From: Lineus longissimus
Taxonomy: Eukaryota > Nemertea > Pilidiophora > Heteronemertea > Lineidae
Reading direction: 5' to 3'
Assembly (NCBI RefSeq): GCF_910592395.1
Contig: NC_088309.1
Location: forward strand, 23,750,599-23,810,598
Length of the DNA: 60,000 nucleotides
Below, piece after piece: positions 12,301 to 25,600 of this stretch (within the stretch, counting starts at the first letter, position 1; the number at the start of each line of letters is the position of its first letter). The translations under genes were made by a program, and so were the position numbers. The notes below the pieces were generated by a model, which was given only the letters and a program-made list of their open reading frames with translations, made no database searches and was not told where the DNA came from.

Positions 12301-15300
12301 ATTGTTTATGTAGGTCGACGCCTTACAAAGCTTTACACATGTTACTGCAGCACCCTCTATTAGCACCTGTTTAGAAGAGCCGTGATGGATGTTCAGGGCC
12401 TTCTTCACTTCGTCAATAAATTGTTTCTGCAAGAAAGTAAACCAGCAGTTTTAGGGAACCTTGTTTGAAAATCAAGCCAGTGGACTGATAAATTTTTTGA
12501 GGACATCGAGTGATAGGATACTGAAATACAAACGGCATCACCTGATCTAAGAATGTCGCTTGTTAAGACAAAAGTTGACTATGTGTAAATTATTATTAAG
12601 TAGTTCAGCAGCCATTGCATTGAAAGTTGTTACCTTTTTCAGATGTTGTTGTGAACAAGGTGCACCATTATCAGCATTGGTTATCTCCTCAAGGATTTTC
12701 TATAATGAAACAGATGTACATCAATCAAAGTGTTTCAACCAAGATATAATATTGATATATTTCAAGACTTTTTATTGAAGACAATTTTATGGATTATTTT
12801 ACCCATTCCTAATACCATGTTGCAAAACTCAAGTACCGTAGTTTCCCTAAAGTGATAAAGAATTCGAATTATAAGAATTTGAATTTTTCTCCCCCTTCCC
12901 AATTTTGGGAATGAGTCATTGACCGACAAAAACTGAACCATTAATCTCCTTACCGGGCAAAGTATCATCAACATCATCTGGAGTGGCCAAACCCCGGCCT
13001 TTTTTCTTATACTGCTCTCAGAGAAGCCACTAAACAGCTCGAACATCTTGTCGCAGCACTCAGTCAATTCCTCGTTCTGTCTCTTTTGGAGGTCGGTGAA
13101 TTCCTCCGGGTAATTATCCATCCAATTCCATATTGCCTGAAATCAAGAGATTAAGTTTGTGATCAGAAAATAAAAAAATCAGGAAATTATTTTTGTTGAT
13201 TGGAACAGTGGAAGCGTGAAAGATATATTTCCCTAATCAGCTAAAATAGAAATTTTGAAAATTTTGAACAAATCACAAAAAAAGAGAGAGAATGTACAAG
13301 TTTACAATATCGCTCTAGAATCTAAAGAAAATTAAAAGACAACATACTTACTCTTTCTAGATTGCAGGACAAACTGAGCTGACAGTTCTTCTGTTTCAAT
13401 GTTTTGAACCTTGCATTCACCTCTGAAACAGATAGGCAGTCAACTTGTACAAGGTGATTCTATTTTACCAACAGCTCATTAACTATAACTTGATATTGAA
13501 CATACACATATCCTCCCATGATCAAATCTCAGCTAATATTCCCAAACAATTTAAATATTCAACCAACTTTTCATGAATTCACAGTGCTCAGCTGATAAAA
13601 TTAACCAAAGTACTGTAGAATCGTCTACTAACGACACTCTTTGGACTGACAAATGCTGTCCTTGATAGCAAGGTGTCCCAATGACAGAGGTCAGATTAGG
13701 CCAGCAGATACCAGATTAACATACCGTTCAGAAGCCTGATGAGTCGGACCACGTCTACATTGATGTGTTGTATCAACTCGAGATCTGTGTAGTCTCCTGC
13801 ATCTTCACTACTCGTTGCCTGCATCAACCTGAAACGGCCAAAACGGCTAATTAGTTAATGCAGAAAATAATGCGATATGAGAATTGAGAACAGGTCATGA
13901 TATCGTAATAAGTGATTTGATCAATCTCAAAAGGCAAATAAACCCTGATCGTTAATGTTAGTCTTACCGAGTAGTTTCTGTACTGATGACGAGCTCCAGT
14001 ATTCGAGAGAAAAAAGACATAAAGTGGAGGCAAATCACCCCCAATTCCAAGAATAGCAGTTAATTGTGGACAAACACTGCCATTTTCTAAAACAGTGAAT
14101 CAAAACTGTAGTCATCATCAGATCAAAATGATGTCCAATTTTCTGTGTTCTACCTTAGGGGTATTTATACCATTGTAAAAATTGAGTAAAGAGAATATTT
14201 ACTACTCTCACTAACCTGGTTGAAATTTTGTTGAACACTGCTGTGAAGTTATTTTGACTAAGAGCAAAAAGGACCTTTGAGGCCAGAGCTCGTAACTGTG
14301 GAGGAGCATTCTCCTGATTCAAAAACTGTAAGGAAAAATGAGAGAGATTACTTTTAATTCTTGAAAGAATTGAGAGACTATCTATCATCTGTGGGTGCCA
14401 AGCAGAATATGACAGCCATATATATACGATTAGGTTGTTACCAAAGTAAATGCCTCAAAAACAGTGATCAGAGATATATTAATTGGTATTTGTACCTTTC
14501 CAATGATATCCAACTAAAGACAGAAACTTACCCGGCATATTTCTGGTAACAACAGCTGAACATATTTTGCTTCATCTAAGCGAGACGTGTCTTTTGGTTG
14601 CTGCAAGAATAGTCAATGGAATGAAATAAATTTTGGTTATGATGGACTTGATAATGATATTACGATGTAGCAGACCAGAGAACTAGAACACTATTTCATA
14701 AGGCTGGAGTGACTTTGCCTTCTTCTTTGCGTTCATAGAGTCACTCCCGCTTTACTAGTGACAGAATCTACTGCCCTTCCGATGCGCTGACCATCCCCAT
14801 TCAGTATGAACTGTAGGCAAGTTCCTGTCAGTTGCCTGTAATTGGACTCAAATAACAATAATGGCGTAACCCGCAAAGGGGCATATAATGTTTAGGTATA
14901 TTTCCTTTTCACCGTTTTTTGAAGTCTGCTGATGGATATCCTTAAGAATTTCTTATTGGCTAAAAGTACAAGTAAGAATTGCATCAAGTATTATTACAAC
15001 ACAAACTAATCAAGTGAGCTGCGAACTGAAGTAATTCTCATTTGAAGCTCACCTGTATACGTACCCCATTCAGGACCCTTTCCAGAGTATCAAGAATTAT
15101 GATCTGGGACTCATAGAAATTCCGCTCAGCTTCAGGATTGAATCTTGTATTATGAAACTGGAAGGAAAAGACATTATAATGCATTATGAGTTGCACACAA
15201 CAAGGAAAGCTATGCAACAGAACATAAATGAAATATCTACAAATATGGCTACCACTAGAAACAGTAATGTGACATCATATTGATTTTACTGCCCAAGTGA

Positions 15301-16704
15301 TATACAAGAACCATCAAACAAAACATCCCTTTTTTGAATTACCATACGAGCCAGGAATTTATGGCATCAATCAATTGGATGATCTCAATTCTTAGCATGT
15401 TTTTTCTTCTGCATTTGGAATTTTTGTGATGGACGCTAAACAGTCAGTCCATTTTTAATAAATGAATTGCTGTCAGGGTAAATTTTATCAGAGAGCCCTT
15501 GAACACCTACTACTGTTGACAATTGCAACAATCTTGCATATCAACATGAAATCCAATTCCAAGTCCCTCTCAAACATCATGATTTTTAGCCAAACACATG
15601 AAAGAGTAAGATAAAGATCGTCCTTTGATACTTACCATAGAGTCCACATTCTGGAGTATCTTGGTTAGCCCGTTTATCACTAATGAAAACTTGTGCCGAC
15701 TGACATTGATCAAGCAGTCCTTGTTTTGTTCTATGTTTTGAACAGATTGGGATGTGTGGGTCCCTGTCTTGACTGGCAGCTGCCAAAAGAATTTTAAAAA
15801 TTTATCAAGATCTATTGATAAATGCAACTCCAACAATATAAGAGTAAGACTTGTCTTTCATAACTGATACACATGGCACATTAACTACAAGTTTGATGGA
15901 GGAGTTAGTAGCCAGATCACATTGAAAATCAATCAATAAGCCATCACTGCCATCAGTTGACAGTTAATGTTGTTCAACACTGGGGTTTAGCATCTTTTTG
16001 CACGATGGTCATTTGTGGGGTACCCTGGAAAAGCACGACTTTGTTTCTGGATATAAAACATTTAAAACGTACAAATAAACATCATCAACAGTGAATTAAC
16101 AGTATAGTATAAGTAAGGAGCAGCCCACCCTACTATATTTAAGTTATAAATATCAACAGACACATAAACTTGGCTATCCCAAGACTCAAGCTACAAGGTA
16201 GCCTAAAGCCAACATCAAGATACGCTGGGATGAGGACAACTCCAACGCATGGCACATGGACCATTCCATCATTATCTAATAAATTATTCCATCATCATTA
16301 ACATAAATTTTACACAAAATCTTCATACAGATTCCTGTCAAATGGATCAGTCATATAGAAATAATCCTAGATTATCAAAATGAATGATCAGTTTAACTGC
16401 CACAGGTATAGAAAAGGGCCAGAAATCCTCAATCTCAAGATCTGATGAACAAATGTTGATGAAAAAGAGGTTCATCATGTTCATTCAAAGAGGAACTGAA
16501 GTGGTGTACACAAAGTACATGCATGTGTGTGTACATTGTACAGGGAAACAGCTGGGCAGATCTACCATTTCAAGGTCACAAAATCACCACAGAATCGGGC
16601 CAGTTTAGCTTTCCAGGCCTACTTACGTTATTGTCGAACCTGTTGATAAGGGACTGCACCCATTCCCCAGGTTTATCAGGCTTGTCTGCCTTGTGGGTAG
16701 TCAT
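303..16704 (-). CDS. NF1: Neurofibromin, N-terminal half to within the RasGAP domain (partial; 3' end outside window)
   Basis: Ras GTPase-activating protein that switches off Ras at membranes. Coding exons in transcript order: 16627-16704, 15636-15779, 15065-15157, 14532-14600, 14216-14325, 13725-13828, 13352-13422, 12954-13136, 12634-12699, 12244-12426, 11724-11924, 11008-11268, 10491-10684, 9858-10041, 9375-9635, 9019-9168, 8764-8849, 3443-3614, 2896-3035, 2666-2738, 2214-2350, 1753-1869, 1362-1540, 907-1202, 303-702. All junctions are GT-AG and in phase, giving about 1317 residues. The start MTTHKADKP is followed by EWVQSLINRFD, like human MAAHRPVEWVQAVVSRFD; coding exon 2 is 144 nt. In the RasGAP part, the arginine finger is R1196 in TLFRGSNLASK, and the catalytic FLRFINPAI is intact at the last exon's end. 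KRRAS (S774) fits a PKA site in the Cys/Ser-rich region. That region is shorter than in vertebrates. The donor at 302-297 shows that the gene continues to the left. Confidence 0.97.
4228..4442. mobile_element. MITE with 3-bp TTA target duplications (PIF/Harbinger-like)
   Basis: The 209-bp element 4231-4439 has imperfect inverted ends of about 28 bp. The left end begins AGCGCCCCGCGAATGAGCAA; the right end, reversed, begins AGCGCCGCGCAGATGAGCAA. Both sides carry TTA (4228-4230, 4440-4442), the duplication typical of PIF/Harbinger elements. It has no coding capacity. Its core (TGCGACAAGAATCGG) recurs near 20548. Confidence 0.75.
6024..6219. mobile_element. Copy of the TA-type MITE family (CAGTRGAACCTC ends)
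   Basis: Left part reads ACTGAACATCTCTATTAAG. The right part, reversed, reads CAGTGAAACCTCCCTTATTA. Internal phrases such as TGTCCCTAATAGAGAGG match copies at 47004 and 50746. Borders are approximate. Confidence 0.5.
6533..6577 (-). other. Candidate 45-nt cassette exon in NF1 intron
   Basis: On the minus strand an acceptor (TTCGTCAG) and a donor (GTAATT) frame 45 nt whose phase matches both neighbours: it enters with AG and leaves with AG. It would insert 15 residues containing APHEHKVLVC without a stop. No similarity to the vertebrate segment is evident, so this may be chance. Confidence 0.2.
7935..8060 (+). mobile_element. tRNA-derived SINE-like block
   Basis: TGGTGGAGTGGTTAGACT resembles a Pol III A box in tRNA-like context, and GGTCACAACC about 45 nt further on loosely resembles a B box. 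It does not fold into a convincing intact tRNA, so it is at most a decayed SINE head. Confidence 0.25.
10193..10440. repeat. Near-perfect 248-bp palindrome (foldback element) in NF1 intron
   Basis: Arms of about 115 bp flank a loop of about 20 nt (10309-10328). The left arm runs from CTTGACTTGCCAAACTC to GCATGCGTACCAGCG. The right arm mirrors it with only a few mismatches, for example ACTACAGCGCC against GGCGCTGCAGT. It lies 50 nt downstream of the exon ending in FWDV, so the pre-mRNA would form a long hairpin inside a 449-nt intron. It has no coding content and looks like a recently inserted or gene-converted foldback MITE. Confidence 0.85.
13612..13712. mobile_element. Truncated copy of TA-type MITE family
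   Basis: CTGTAGAATCGTCTACTAACG resembles the family's left end, and GCTGTCCTTGATAGCAAGG and AATGACAGAGGTCAG resemble its interior. It stops just before the NF1 exon donor at 13724. Diverged. Confidence 0.4.
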
Positions 16705-16800
16705 TACGAAGGGTGCAAGATCTCCCCTTTTACTCTATCGCCGCATGTCCGCCATATTGCTTATTTTGGTTACACTACGCATGCTCACTGGAAATCAATT
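16705..16800 (-). promoter_or_regulatory. Probable NF1 5'UTR and core promoter with YY1-type motif
   Basis: On the minus strand, 47-54 nt upstream of the start codon, the sequence reads AATATGGCGGAC (16749-16760), a close match to the YY1 core-promoter element AAnATGGCGG that sits at or just after the start of TATA-less housekeeping genes. No TATA box is seen. The transcription start is inferred, not observed. Confidence 0.45.
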
Positions 16801-17003
16801 TCCAAATATGGTATGCAATTTTGATGGGATATGACGTAACAGGAAATGTTTCATTCACAAATAAATTTGCTTATCACATTTTGCTTTTTACTTATAATTA
16901 CTAAGCCTGTCCTTGCCTATCCTTTTGCAGGTCTTTTGATCATGATTACCTTCACCCTTTACTTTTCAGCTTTCCTGCCGAGTTTACAGTATTGCGGGGG
17001 GGG

Positions 17004-17543
17004 GGCAGTATCTAAAACCACATACCACATACCACATACCCACATACCCACATGCCAATTTTTTACTAGGGCAATCCAATGACGGTTGAAGCTTTGTCTT
17101 CACAACCATTGTTGAAGGAAAATCTGTCGATCTTTCGACCTTGGAGGGCGCCCATTTCTCTTTTAGCAGAAGAAAGCTGCAGACTCCCCCTTTAACAGAA
17201 GTTACTTGCGGTGGCGCCGTATAAATTCAAAATATTGTTTGATTCACCTTTAACGGTGACATCCGGTGGTGCCCTCTAAGATTGAAATATCGACAGATAT
17301 CCCTTTAACACTAGAAAGTGCCTTTATATCGACAGATATTCCCATTTGGCAGAGTACCACATCCGGTGGAGATATCGACAAATTTCCCCTTCAATATAAG
17401 TTACTGGCGGTGGCGCCCTCTAAGGTTAAAAGATCGACAGATTTTCCTTTAGAAAAAGCTTCAACCGTCATCGGATTGCCCCAACTGGAAAAAAATTGGC
17501 ATGTGGGTATGTGGGTATGTCGAATGTGGTTTTAGATACTGCC
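17004..17543. repeat. Foldback repeat (~540 bp) upstream of NF1
   Basis: The left arm (17004-17153) begins GGCAGTATCTAAAACCACAT. The right arm (17412-17543) is its inverted copy, ending ATGTGGTTTTAGATACTGCC. Both arms contain CCACATACCCACATGCCAAT, the segment around GACGGTTGAAGC, and a block with AAATCTGTCGATCTTT next to GAGGGCGCC. The middle repeats variants of the last block (ATCGACAGATA with CCGGTGG). No protein is encoded. It sits about 300 bp from the NF1 start codon. Confidence 0.75.
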
Positions 17544-17549
17544 ATTGCG

Positions 17550-18737
17550 GGGCTGTTAATTCGGGATTAGGGAGTTTTTGCCAATCCCCCGAAACGCCAA
17601 CGAGAACACCTATCCTGATAACGAAGTCGAACGATGGAATAGGCGCTCGCGTGGACGATTCGGGGGCTGTGTGAAATATTGCACAGTATACTAAACCCCC
17701 GAAATACTGCAAACTCGGCAGTAGCCGTCAACATCATTGTGACGGTCATCATGAGAGGAGATTCAGATTGTTATACGAGAACGAGAGGTTGGCATTTTGA
17801 CTTTTCGCGATGCCTGTTTGTCAGAAATGCTATTATGCGGCTCAGTTTAGTCCGCCGCATCCTGACATAATCAGTGTGACTGGGCAGCCGACAGCTGGGT
17901 AATATTGTCCTTTCGTCATCACAAGCATCAAGTCCCTTAACCCAATGGTCGTGTGGGTAACATGGCACTGTTCACAATCACTCTCCACTGCAACTGAGAT
18001 TCGTTTTCAGCGGCCCATCAGGCTATTGCGATATGAACCTTGTATGAAATAGAGCGACATTTTTATTTCACACAAGCTTCAGATCACCAATTCGTTGAGA
18101 ATTGTGGGAAAATCCATGTTTTGGGGGAAATTTCACCCCAAGTCGGGGTAATTTTTAATTTCAAGTAATCGCGTAGTTCCCCTTTTTTAGCCCAGATTGC
18201 GCCAGCTGGGGGGGGGGGGGGGGTACTGTCAAAATCATTGATGAGGAAACTCACGAAACTACAGGCTGGCCCAGAAAGGTTTGCCCTTGCACAATAGAAT
18301 TCTATTATTTGTGTGAGAAAATAATTCTGGGCCACCATGAAGTACATGAACTTGTCACCCTGTTCAAAGACATAGACATCGGAGCGAAAGTGAAAAACGA
18401 GGACATTTCTGTGTTCCACCGCAACTGGCCTGTGTATTTTACCGTCGCTCTATACTGTTACCTGCAGAAATGACTTTCGGCCAATGAGACAGTAGTGCAC
18501 CATATCTCTTTTTGATGTGCCCTCCCCTTCATAGCTCGCCATGTTGCCAGAGAGTGTACCAAGTCTTTGCTGGATGTGCCATGCCTCTTCACTATGCGTG
18601 CTCTGTCTGATCTAGATGTGTACTCTCCCAACGTAGTGCACCACGTTTCTACAGGGTGGACCTATTGTCACCTCCCTTTGGAAAAATGTGTCTCTTTTTA
18701 CCTGATCATTTTGATAAAGGGATTGCATGAAATCAGA
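17550..18737. other. Intergenic DNA between NF1 and the spinster gene
   Basis: No supported gene. It holds a G homopolymer at 18208-18223. Open frames here are short and lack splice-compatible or family-like content. Confidence 0.6.
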
Positions 18738-19010
18738 ACACCAGACCTGAAGAGACAGCAGATACTGCAACAACCATACCATAAAATGCTGCCACAACCA
18801 GATCTGATAATACAGCATATGATGTCACAACCAGACCTGATAGACAGGAGATGCTGGCACAACCAGACCTGATGAGATTTGAGATGCTGCCACAAGTACA
18901 ACAAGACCTGATGAGATTGCAGATACTGTCACAACCAGACCTGGCGAGATAACATATGCTGTTACACCCAGAGCCAAGGGCAGCACGAGCAGATCCACAC
19001 CTGATAAGCC
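18738..19010. repeat. Minisatellite, ~33-bp unit
   Basis: At least seven diverged units are built around CACAACCAGACCTGATGAGA followed by a TGCAGATGCTGC-like segment. Spacings of the CAACCAG-like core are about 33, 32, 39 and 33 bp. A C homopolymer follows at about 19240-19259. It lies between the divergent NF1 and spinster genes. Confidence 0.7.
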
Positions 19011-19660
19011 ATCTCAAAGTATTATCTCATCCCTTGATCTCATCCAGGAAGACAAGAGACCCGATTTGCCTTGAGTGAGGACAGAATTCAGAGTGCAGCT
19101 GTCTCATTACTCAAAAAAATAGGCTTCGATCCGCTACGCCGGTAGGCCCTACTCATTGGCAAAAGTCTTTTGATACAACATGGGGTCACGGTATATAAAT
19201 CAACCGGTTGAGCACCAATTTCTTCCGCGAAAAATCGCCCTCCCCCCCCCCCCCCCCCCTGGTGCTTTGTGCGCCGCTCCGGACCCGAATTCCTCAACCT
19301 TGCACTGTAAAACCGGCCAGGAGCCTTTCCTCGGCCTCCGATTGAAGTCAAACGTTTCGGCACATTGGGAAAAAGTTATTAGCATTTTGTATATGAGCGG
19401 GGTATTCAGAAGCTCTTAAGTAATCTTTTGAGAGAGCCTTTGTCACAATTTCGCGCCGGAATTTCTTTAAAATGCACGTTTTCCCCAGTTTTGACAAATT
19501 TGTAGCAAACGAAGACAAGTGCGCGGCCGTAGTGCACCCTTTCGGATTGAGCGGATTGAGTCCACCTCATTATAGAGGTCAAGGTCATCATGATGGCGAT
19601 GAGGTGGTGTGATCGTTGAATGTGTGCTCTGTTGATATTGATATTCTTGTGCCCGTTTCA

Positions 19661-22600
19661 ATGGTTCAGACACATACTTCCGCGAAACTATTTCCCATTC
19701 ATGACAGTGTGCATTTGGAAGATATGTCTTCTTCGTTAGAACATGACAGTTTGGTGGATGAAGGGGACGATCCGATGGAAAACGGCATGAACGGAGGGCC
19801 GCGAACACGTCGGCGAACGACAAGCGGCAATCATTTTCACACGCCTGACCCAACTGTACAAATCAACAACCCTTCAATTAACGGTGTTGGGGAGGAACCT
19901 GAAGAAGAGGATGAGAAGGTGGTTGAAAAGAGGAACAGAAAGACTTCGCCAAAGCCCTCGTGTCGGGCATATATCACGGTTTCAATATTGTTATTCATCA
20001 ATCTTCTCAACTACATGGACAGATTTACCATTGCCGGTTAGTACGCTTGCACTGAACTTAAGTGAATCATTGGGGATCGTCTCAGGAGTGAGAAACTCAT
20101 GTTTTGGTCTTTTCACTTTCAGCTCTGCTGCAACCAAATCGAACTTGTTGTGGTTGTTTTTACAGTCGTCTTTGTTGTTCTTTGTCATTGCATGGTTGTG
20201 ATTGGTTTATAAATATGTTAGATTTTTAAAAATTTGCTTTCAGACAGGCCTGTTAAAAATAATTAGGCCAAAATCATGAAATTTATGAAAAGAAGGGAGC
20301 CAGAAGAAGTGACAAGTGTTGGCTTTGTGCCACACTTTGGTAATTGAAATGGTGCTATCGGTGAACAATAAAAAGAAGGTTCAGCTCTTGGTAAATCGGC
20401 TTTGATAATTAGTTGATAAACAAAAAATAGAGCGTTACTACCTTTATGTCATTGTTCTTGATATTTTGATCGATCAACTTTATTGAATGACCCATAAGGA
20501 TATTCTGGATCTGGGATCAAGGTTTTCAGTGGTCATCACAGGTGCCTGCGACAAGAATCGGAGATCACATTGACCTGGGATCGATATCTGACCCAGTGAT
20601 TACTGGGTTTACCCACCGACGGGAGATCCTTAATTTGCACAGTGATTAAAATCACTTCTAAGTGAGCGCTTGAAGTCTGCAGTCTCTTGTATGTTTTCTT
20701 AGCCTTACTCTTCTTTTTGAACTTTTCCACCATAAAATAATCGCCTAAAATAAAAAATCCCAAACCTGGCTCTGATATTATAGGCCTAGGCCTTTAGTGT
20801 GAAGGTATAGCAAATCCCTGATTGAGTTATTAAATCCTGAAGATTGGTGCAAGCTTAAAAGAATTCATGTAGTTTTAGTATTTGTTTTGGTGTTATGTGT
20901 TTTGGTGTTATTGCCAGCGAATTATGATAATCACCTTTTTCTTTGTTGAGAATGTTAATGAACAGTAGAATACTAGAGAAATGTGTACCACACAGCCACA
21001 TAATCTTGTTTACATTTATTTTGTAATAAATCGTTGAATGCATAAGTTGAACACATAAATTGAACACATATAAAATTGACCTTAAAATTTTGGCTAAAGG
21101 AGTGCAGAAGTTAGAAAATAATACACTCCTAATCTTCCTGGATCTTGCACAGTTAAAAATCTATTATTATCATCTATTGATATTTTGATGTAATTATCGC
21201 ATCACCCCATCATTTTAAACAACCTCCTACTCATAAAACTGGGTTATAAAAAGCTTGCCAATAGATGATGATGGTATACATCATGCCACTGGCACTGGCA
21301 TGATGCTTCCTGGGGCCCATCTCATCCCCGACTGAATAAACCAACTCCTCTACACTTTAAAACTGTTTCTGATTTGCCTTTCCTGGCACTGGGGAAAAAA
21401 GTAAAGTAAAGTTGAAATCCAGGGCTTGGCAAATTGCCCCTTTCCATAATATTACAACGCTAAAAGTCTTATTTGGGGGCCTTCTGGTTCGATTTGTGAC
21501 ATGTTACAGTCTGGCAGTTTCTAGTGCAAGTGTACCGATAATTCATGCAACCGAGAAATGGTCTGATCGGCTTGTCGGCCTATAGGGGAGGGCTATAAAT
21601 TGGTTCGTCTCTATTCGTTCATCCCCAGATTCCAATCAAGGATGTGATTTAGCTGAGGGTCAGGTCCCTGTGCTCGAATGTTAAGCCCAGGAAGAAATTG
21701 TTGGTTTGTAAAAAGATATGTTTCAACTCAAAAGTTCAGTACTTGTATTTGCAACCATTTCCAATTATGGGGGTGTATTGGTAATGGTAAACAATAAATG
21801 AATGAGGTTGCATTCTCAAATGTAATTATGTAATTATGCACTCTATATGTAGTTGTCTTGCTAAATTGCAATTAGTCCATAGCTAGTTTTACATTCATTC
21901 AGTTGCTACATGTAGACCATTCTGTCGGCATTGTTGGTTGATGAAACTACATTACATTTACGTCTAGATAAAATGCTGGGCCTTGGGGTGATGTGTTGCT
22001 GAGGTGAGGTTCATTTGGAAATGATTCAGCTTGGGATTCCAACCATGAGTTGTAGCCTGGTAAAACTAACTACTGGTCCTAATTATCCAGGAATGAAATA
22101 GTGAGTCAGGGTTGTGTTAGCATCTTTCTTGATTGACAAAAAGTATTATTTAAAACGAATCCTCAGACTACCAGCTGCCAATTTCAGTTTTACAAGTAGG
22201 CCTGCTGCACATAGGCCTCCATTTATTTTAAAGGTCTTGACTATTGATTTTGAAATATTGGACTACCAGTTTGTCGTTGGTGAGATATTTTCCACATGGG
22301 CTCTGGCCTCTACAAAGTTGATACCAGTTCACAGGTCCTCAGTGTGGATTGAAAACAGCTGTTCTGCTATTGGTAAATGTTCTATGTATGCAAATACATG
22401 CAGTATGTGATTGTGAAGCTGCCAAATGAAAATGACCGATCATAATAAAATCAACAGAAATGTTAAAACTCAACAACCATCACTCATCAGCTTTCATTTA
22501 ATGGAATCATGTGGCATAAACTAACCCAATTGGCAAAGAAGGATGTCAGTGTTGCTTTTGTTTTTCATGGAAATGGCACTGTTTCTTTATTTTCTTCTTC

Positions 22601-25600
22601 GTGACTAATTAACTCATATCACACCACTTTTCTGTCATGTGGCTGAACCAGTTGGGTCCATTGGGATGCATAACTTATTAAAATCACACTCATGTCAGTC
22701 ATGACATGAATTGTTTCCCGGTGTCAGTATTTATTAAGTGTAGTGTGGATAGGGGCATCAGTAGACATAAAGAATTTTACTTTTAGAGAGAAAAAAAGGA
22801 TCACCAGAACTTAGAAGTAGGCCATTGATTCATATTTTTGCTGGTTGCTGATCTTGTCAGTGACAGTGTTAGAAAAAGTCAATAAAAGACTTGAGAAGTA
22901 ACACCATCTTTTTAATCAACTTATTTGTATTTTCAATACAAGCTTAGCTAAGTTGATCAATATTATTTGAAAACTGTACCATAAATGGCTCCTTGCCGAC
23001 CATGTTTGTTTGTTGTTGACAGTGACCCAGTGTGCCGGTAACAACCAACAAAATAGAGCTGATATATAACCCTGTTTGATAACAACCAACTATTTTAAAA
23101 AGATCTAGCTTCCATTGTCATTAATTTCTTTTGACATTACCCCCTGAATATGCCGCCATTTTCTCATTGCTATGAACGCGTTGATCTTGTTGGCGGGTTG
23201 CCAGCTATTCCTTTGGCAGGAATCCAGACATTGAGTGTTTCTGTTAAAATAGCATGCGTGTACTAAGGTGTGTGCTGGGTGTGTACAAAATGGAGTGTTT
23301 TGATTGGTTGCTGGGTTTATGAAAGCGATAGTGGTCTTCAGTCGTGGTATACAAAAAAGAAGGAAAGTTTCTAAACTTGAAAAATAAACTACTTGATTGA
23401 TTTTGATTTTAAATAGGATTCTGGCCTCGGGGCTTGGCGATGAGTTTTAATTTTGGTTTGCAAACTGTGTGTCCTCACTTCAAAATGTGTCTCGCATGAC
23501 CGGAGATTTACCCTGAGTGAGGACACGGCTGGAATGCCTTCCGACTAGAGGACAGCTCTCGTCATTGTCAGGGGACACTTTTGGTGAATAATGGCTTTAC
23601 ACCCAAGCATCAGAAGAAAGTTGTTTAACACTACCGTGCTACGGTGATTTATCAAACAAATACGCATGACATGCATGAAATGGAAGTTATAAAAGAAAAG
23701 TCAATGGCCGATCAAGTTGATGATATGATAATTGATATACTTTTTAAAATACGGGCATCAACTTCAAGGCAATTGGGAGGGTATCAGGGGGTATGGGGTG
23801 CAATTGCCTTCGATGCCTCCAATAAATTTTTGGCCTGAAATTGATCACAGCAATCTCTTGTGTATTGTACTCTTGTCAATGTGACTGCTCAATCAAATCC
23901 ATATTATTTTTATCCTTCAGGTGTATTAAAACAAGTACAGGACTACTACAACATTGACAATGCAACAGCGGGCCTGCTCCAGACTGCCTTCATCTGCAGT
24001 TACATGATCCTGTCTCCCATATTTGGCTACCTCGGTGATCGTTACAACAGAAAAATCATTATGTGCTTTGGTATATTCTTCTGGTCTGCAGTGACGCTGG
24101 CAGGATCCTTCATCCCAGCAGACGTGAGTTTGTTTCATTCATGCTTTACTCACTGTACAGGCAGGTCTCATGATCATGAAGTGTTAGTGAGAAGTAAAAG
24201 TGTGCTCCCTAGTGTGATTTGTACAAAGATGTGATTGGTACTTGGAAGCTGAATGCCGTTTAATCATAAAGATAACTACACATTACAAAACATAACATTA
24301 ATGCCAACCACTGTATTTCAATGTCCACTGCTATTACAAATGTAGCTCCAAGCGTAAAAATGGTACCGTTTTGTATTGGCTATGGGTTCTCTTGATAATC
24401 AATGTGTATTTCCAGTATACCAAGAGAACCAGAGAATCAGACTGCAGTTGAGCATTCAAATTTCATTGTTTGTATCCTGTACTGTTTCATAAAATCATAA
24501 TCATACTTCTTGTGTCATGTATCATATTGGTGTAATTTCAGCATTTCTGGGCGTTCATCCTTCTACGGGGATGCGTAGGTGTCGGTGAAGCCAGTTATTC
24601 CACAATTGCTCCAACTCTTATAGCTGATCTCTTTGTGAAGGAAATGAGGACCAAAATGTTGGCAGTATTCTACTTTGCCATTCCAGTGGGAAGGTAGGTC
24701 CTTCAGAATCTTGGTGTACTGCCAAGGGTTTGACCCAGGGCCAGGACCTTTGAGTTGGAGGTTGGCTTTTGAAATGTCATGTCCTTTCATGAACTTGGTG
24801 TATAACCTTGGTGTATAACTCATTATACGATAAAGCTTAAATCTCTTAAACTTTAATCCACACTTGGCACCATTTGTAGTCAAACATAACCACTGTGACA
24901 ACCCTTGCTATTAATTTGGCTTGCAGACTAGCAGGTTTGCAAATGGACCAGTCCTTAGAAAATTTAACACATTGGTGCCATTTATATAGTCTGAGACATA
25001 AATTCTAGCTATCTGATGCAATCTTATAAATTGTGCCACCTGGTAGTGGTACTGCCTGGTTGTAGAATATAGGACTAGGAGTATTGATCTTTGGAAAATA
25101 TCTTATTGTAACAGCTGAACCCAGCCCATTCACATCAGTACCAGCATGTCAAAAGTCATTTTGGTATGGAAGGCCTATGTACACATGATAATAGGAAGAG
25201 ATCTGGCGTACACTTAGCCTCAAAGCTGTATATATGTAGAGACACTGGCATTGCAGCAGAAAAGATGCTGGGTCACAACCACTGTATACATGTATAACTA
25301 TAACATTTTTACTCTCCTTATGACATTAATTTAAACATTCTAATATTTTCCACCTTCCATTTGCTTCAGTGGACTTGGGTACATAGTAGGCTCAAATGTT
25401 GCTGATGCAGCAGGCTCATGGCACTGGGCTTTGAGGGTGAGTGGAGTTGCTGTATTATTTTATGATTGTGTCATCGTTTACCAACAGTAGTTACCAGGGG
25501 AAGAACAGTTGCAACACCCAGGTGTGAGGAAGCTGATTTGAGTCCAAAGCCCCCTCATGTCTTGGTTATTTGACTTTACTGCAGCATACTGCTAAAGTCT

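Noticed and set aside
18084-18419. 111-residue minus-strand frame upstream of NF1
   Set aside because: Contains homopolymer-coded PPPPP from a G run and no family motif; lies outside any transcript supported here.
19616-19660. Upstream extension of the spinster frame (NVCSVDIDILVPVS)
   Set aside because: Begins at a TTG codon with no in-frame ATG; the first ATG at 19661 was preferred.
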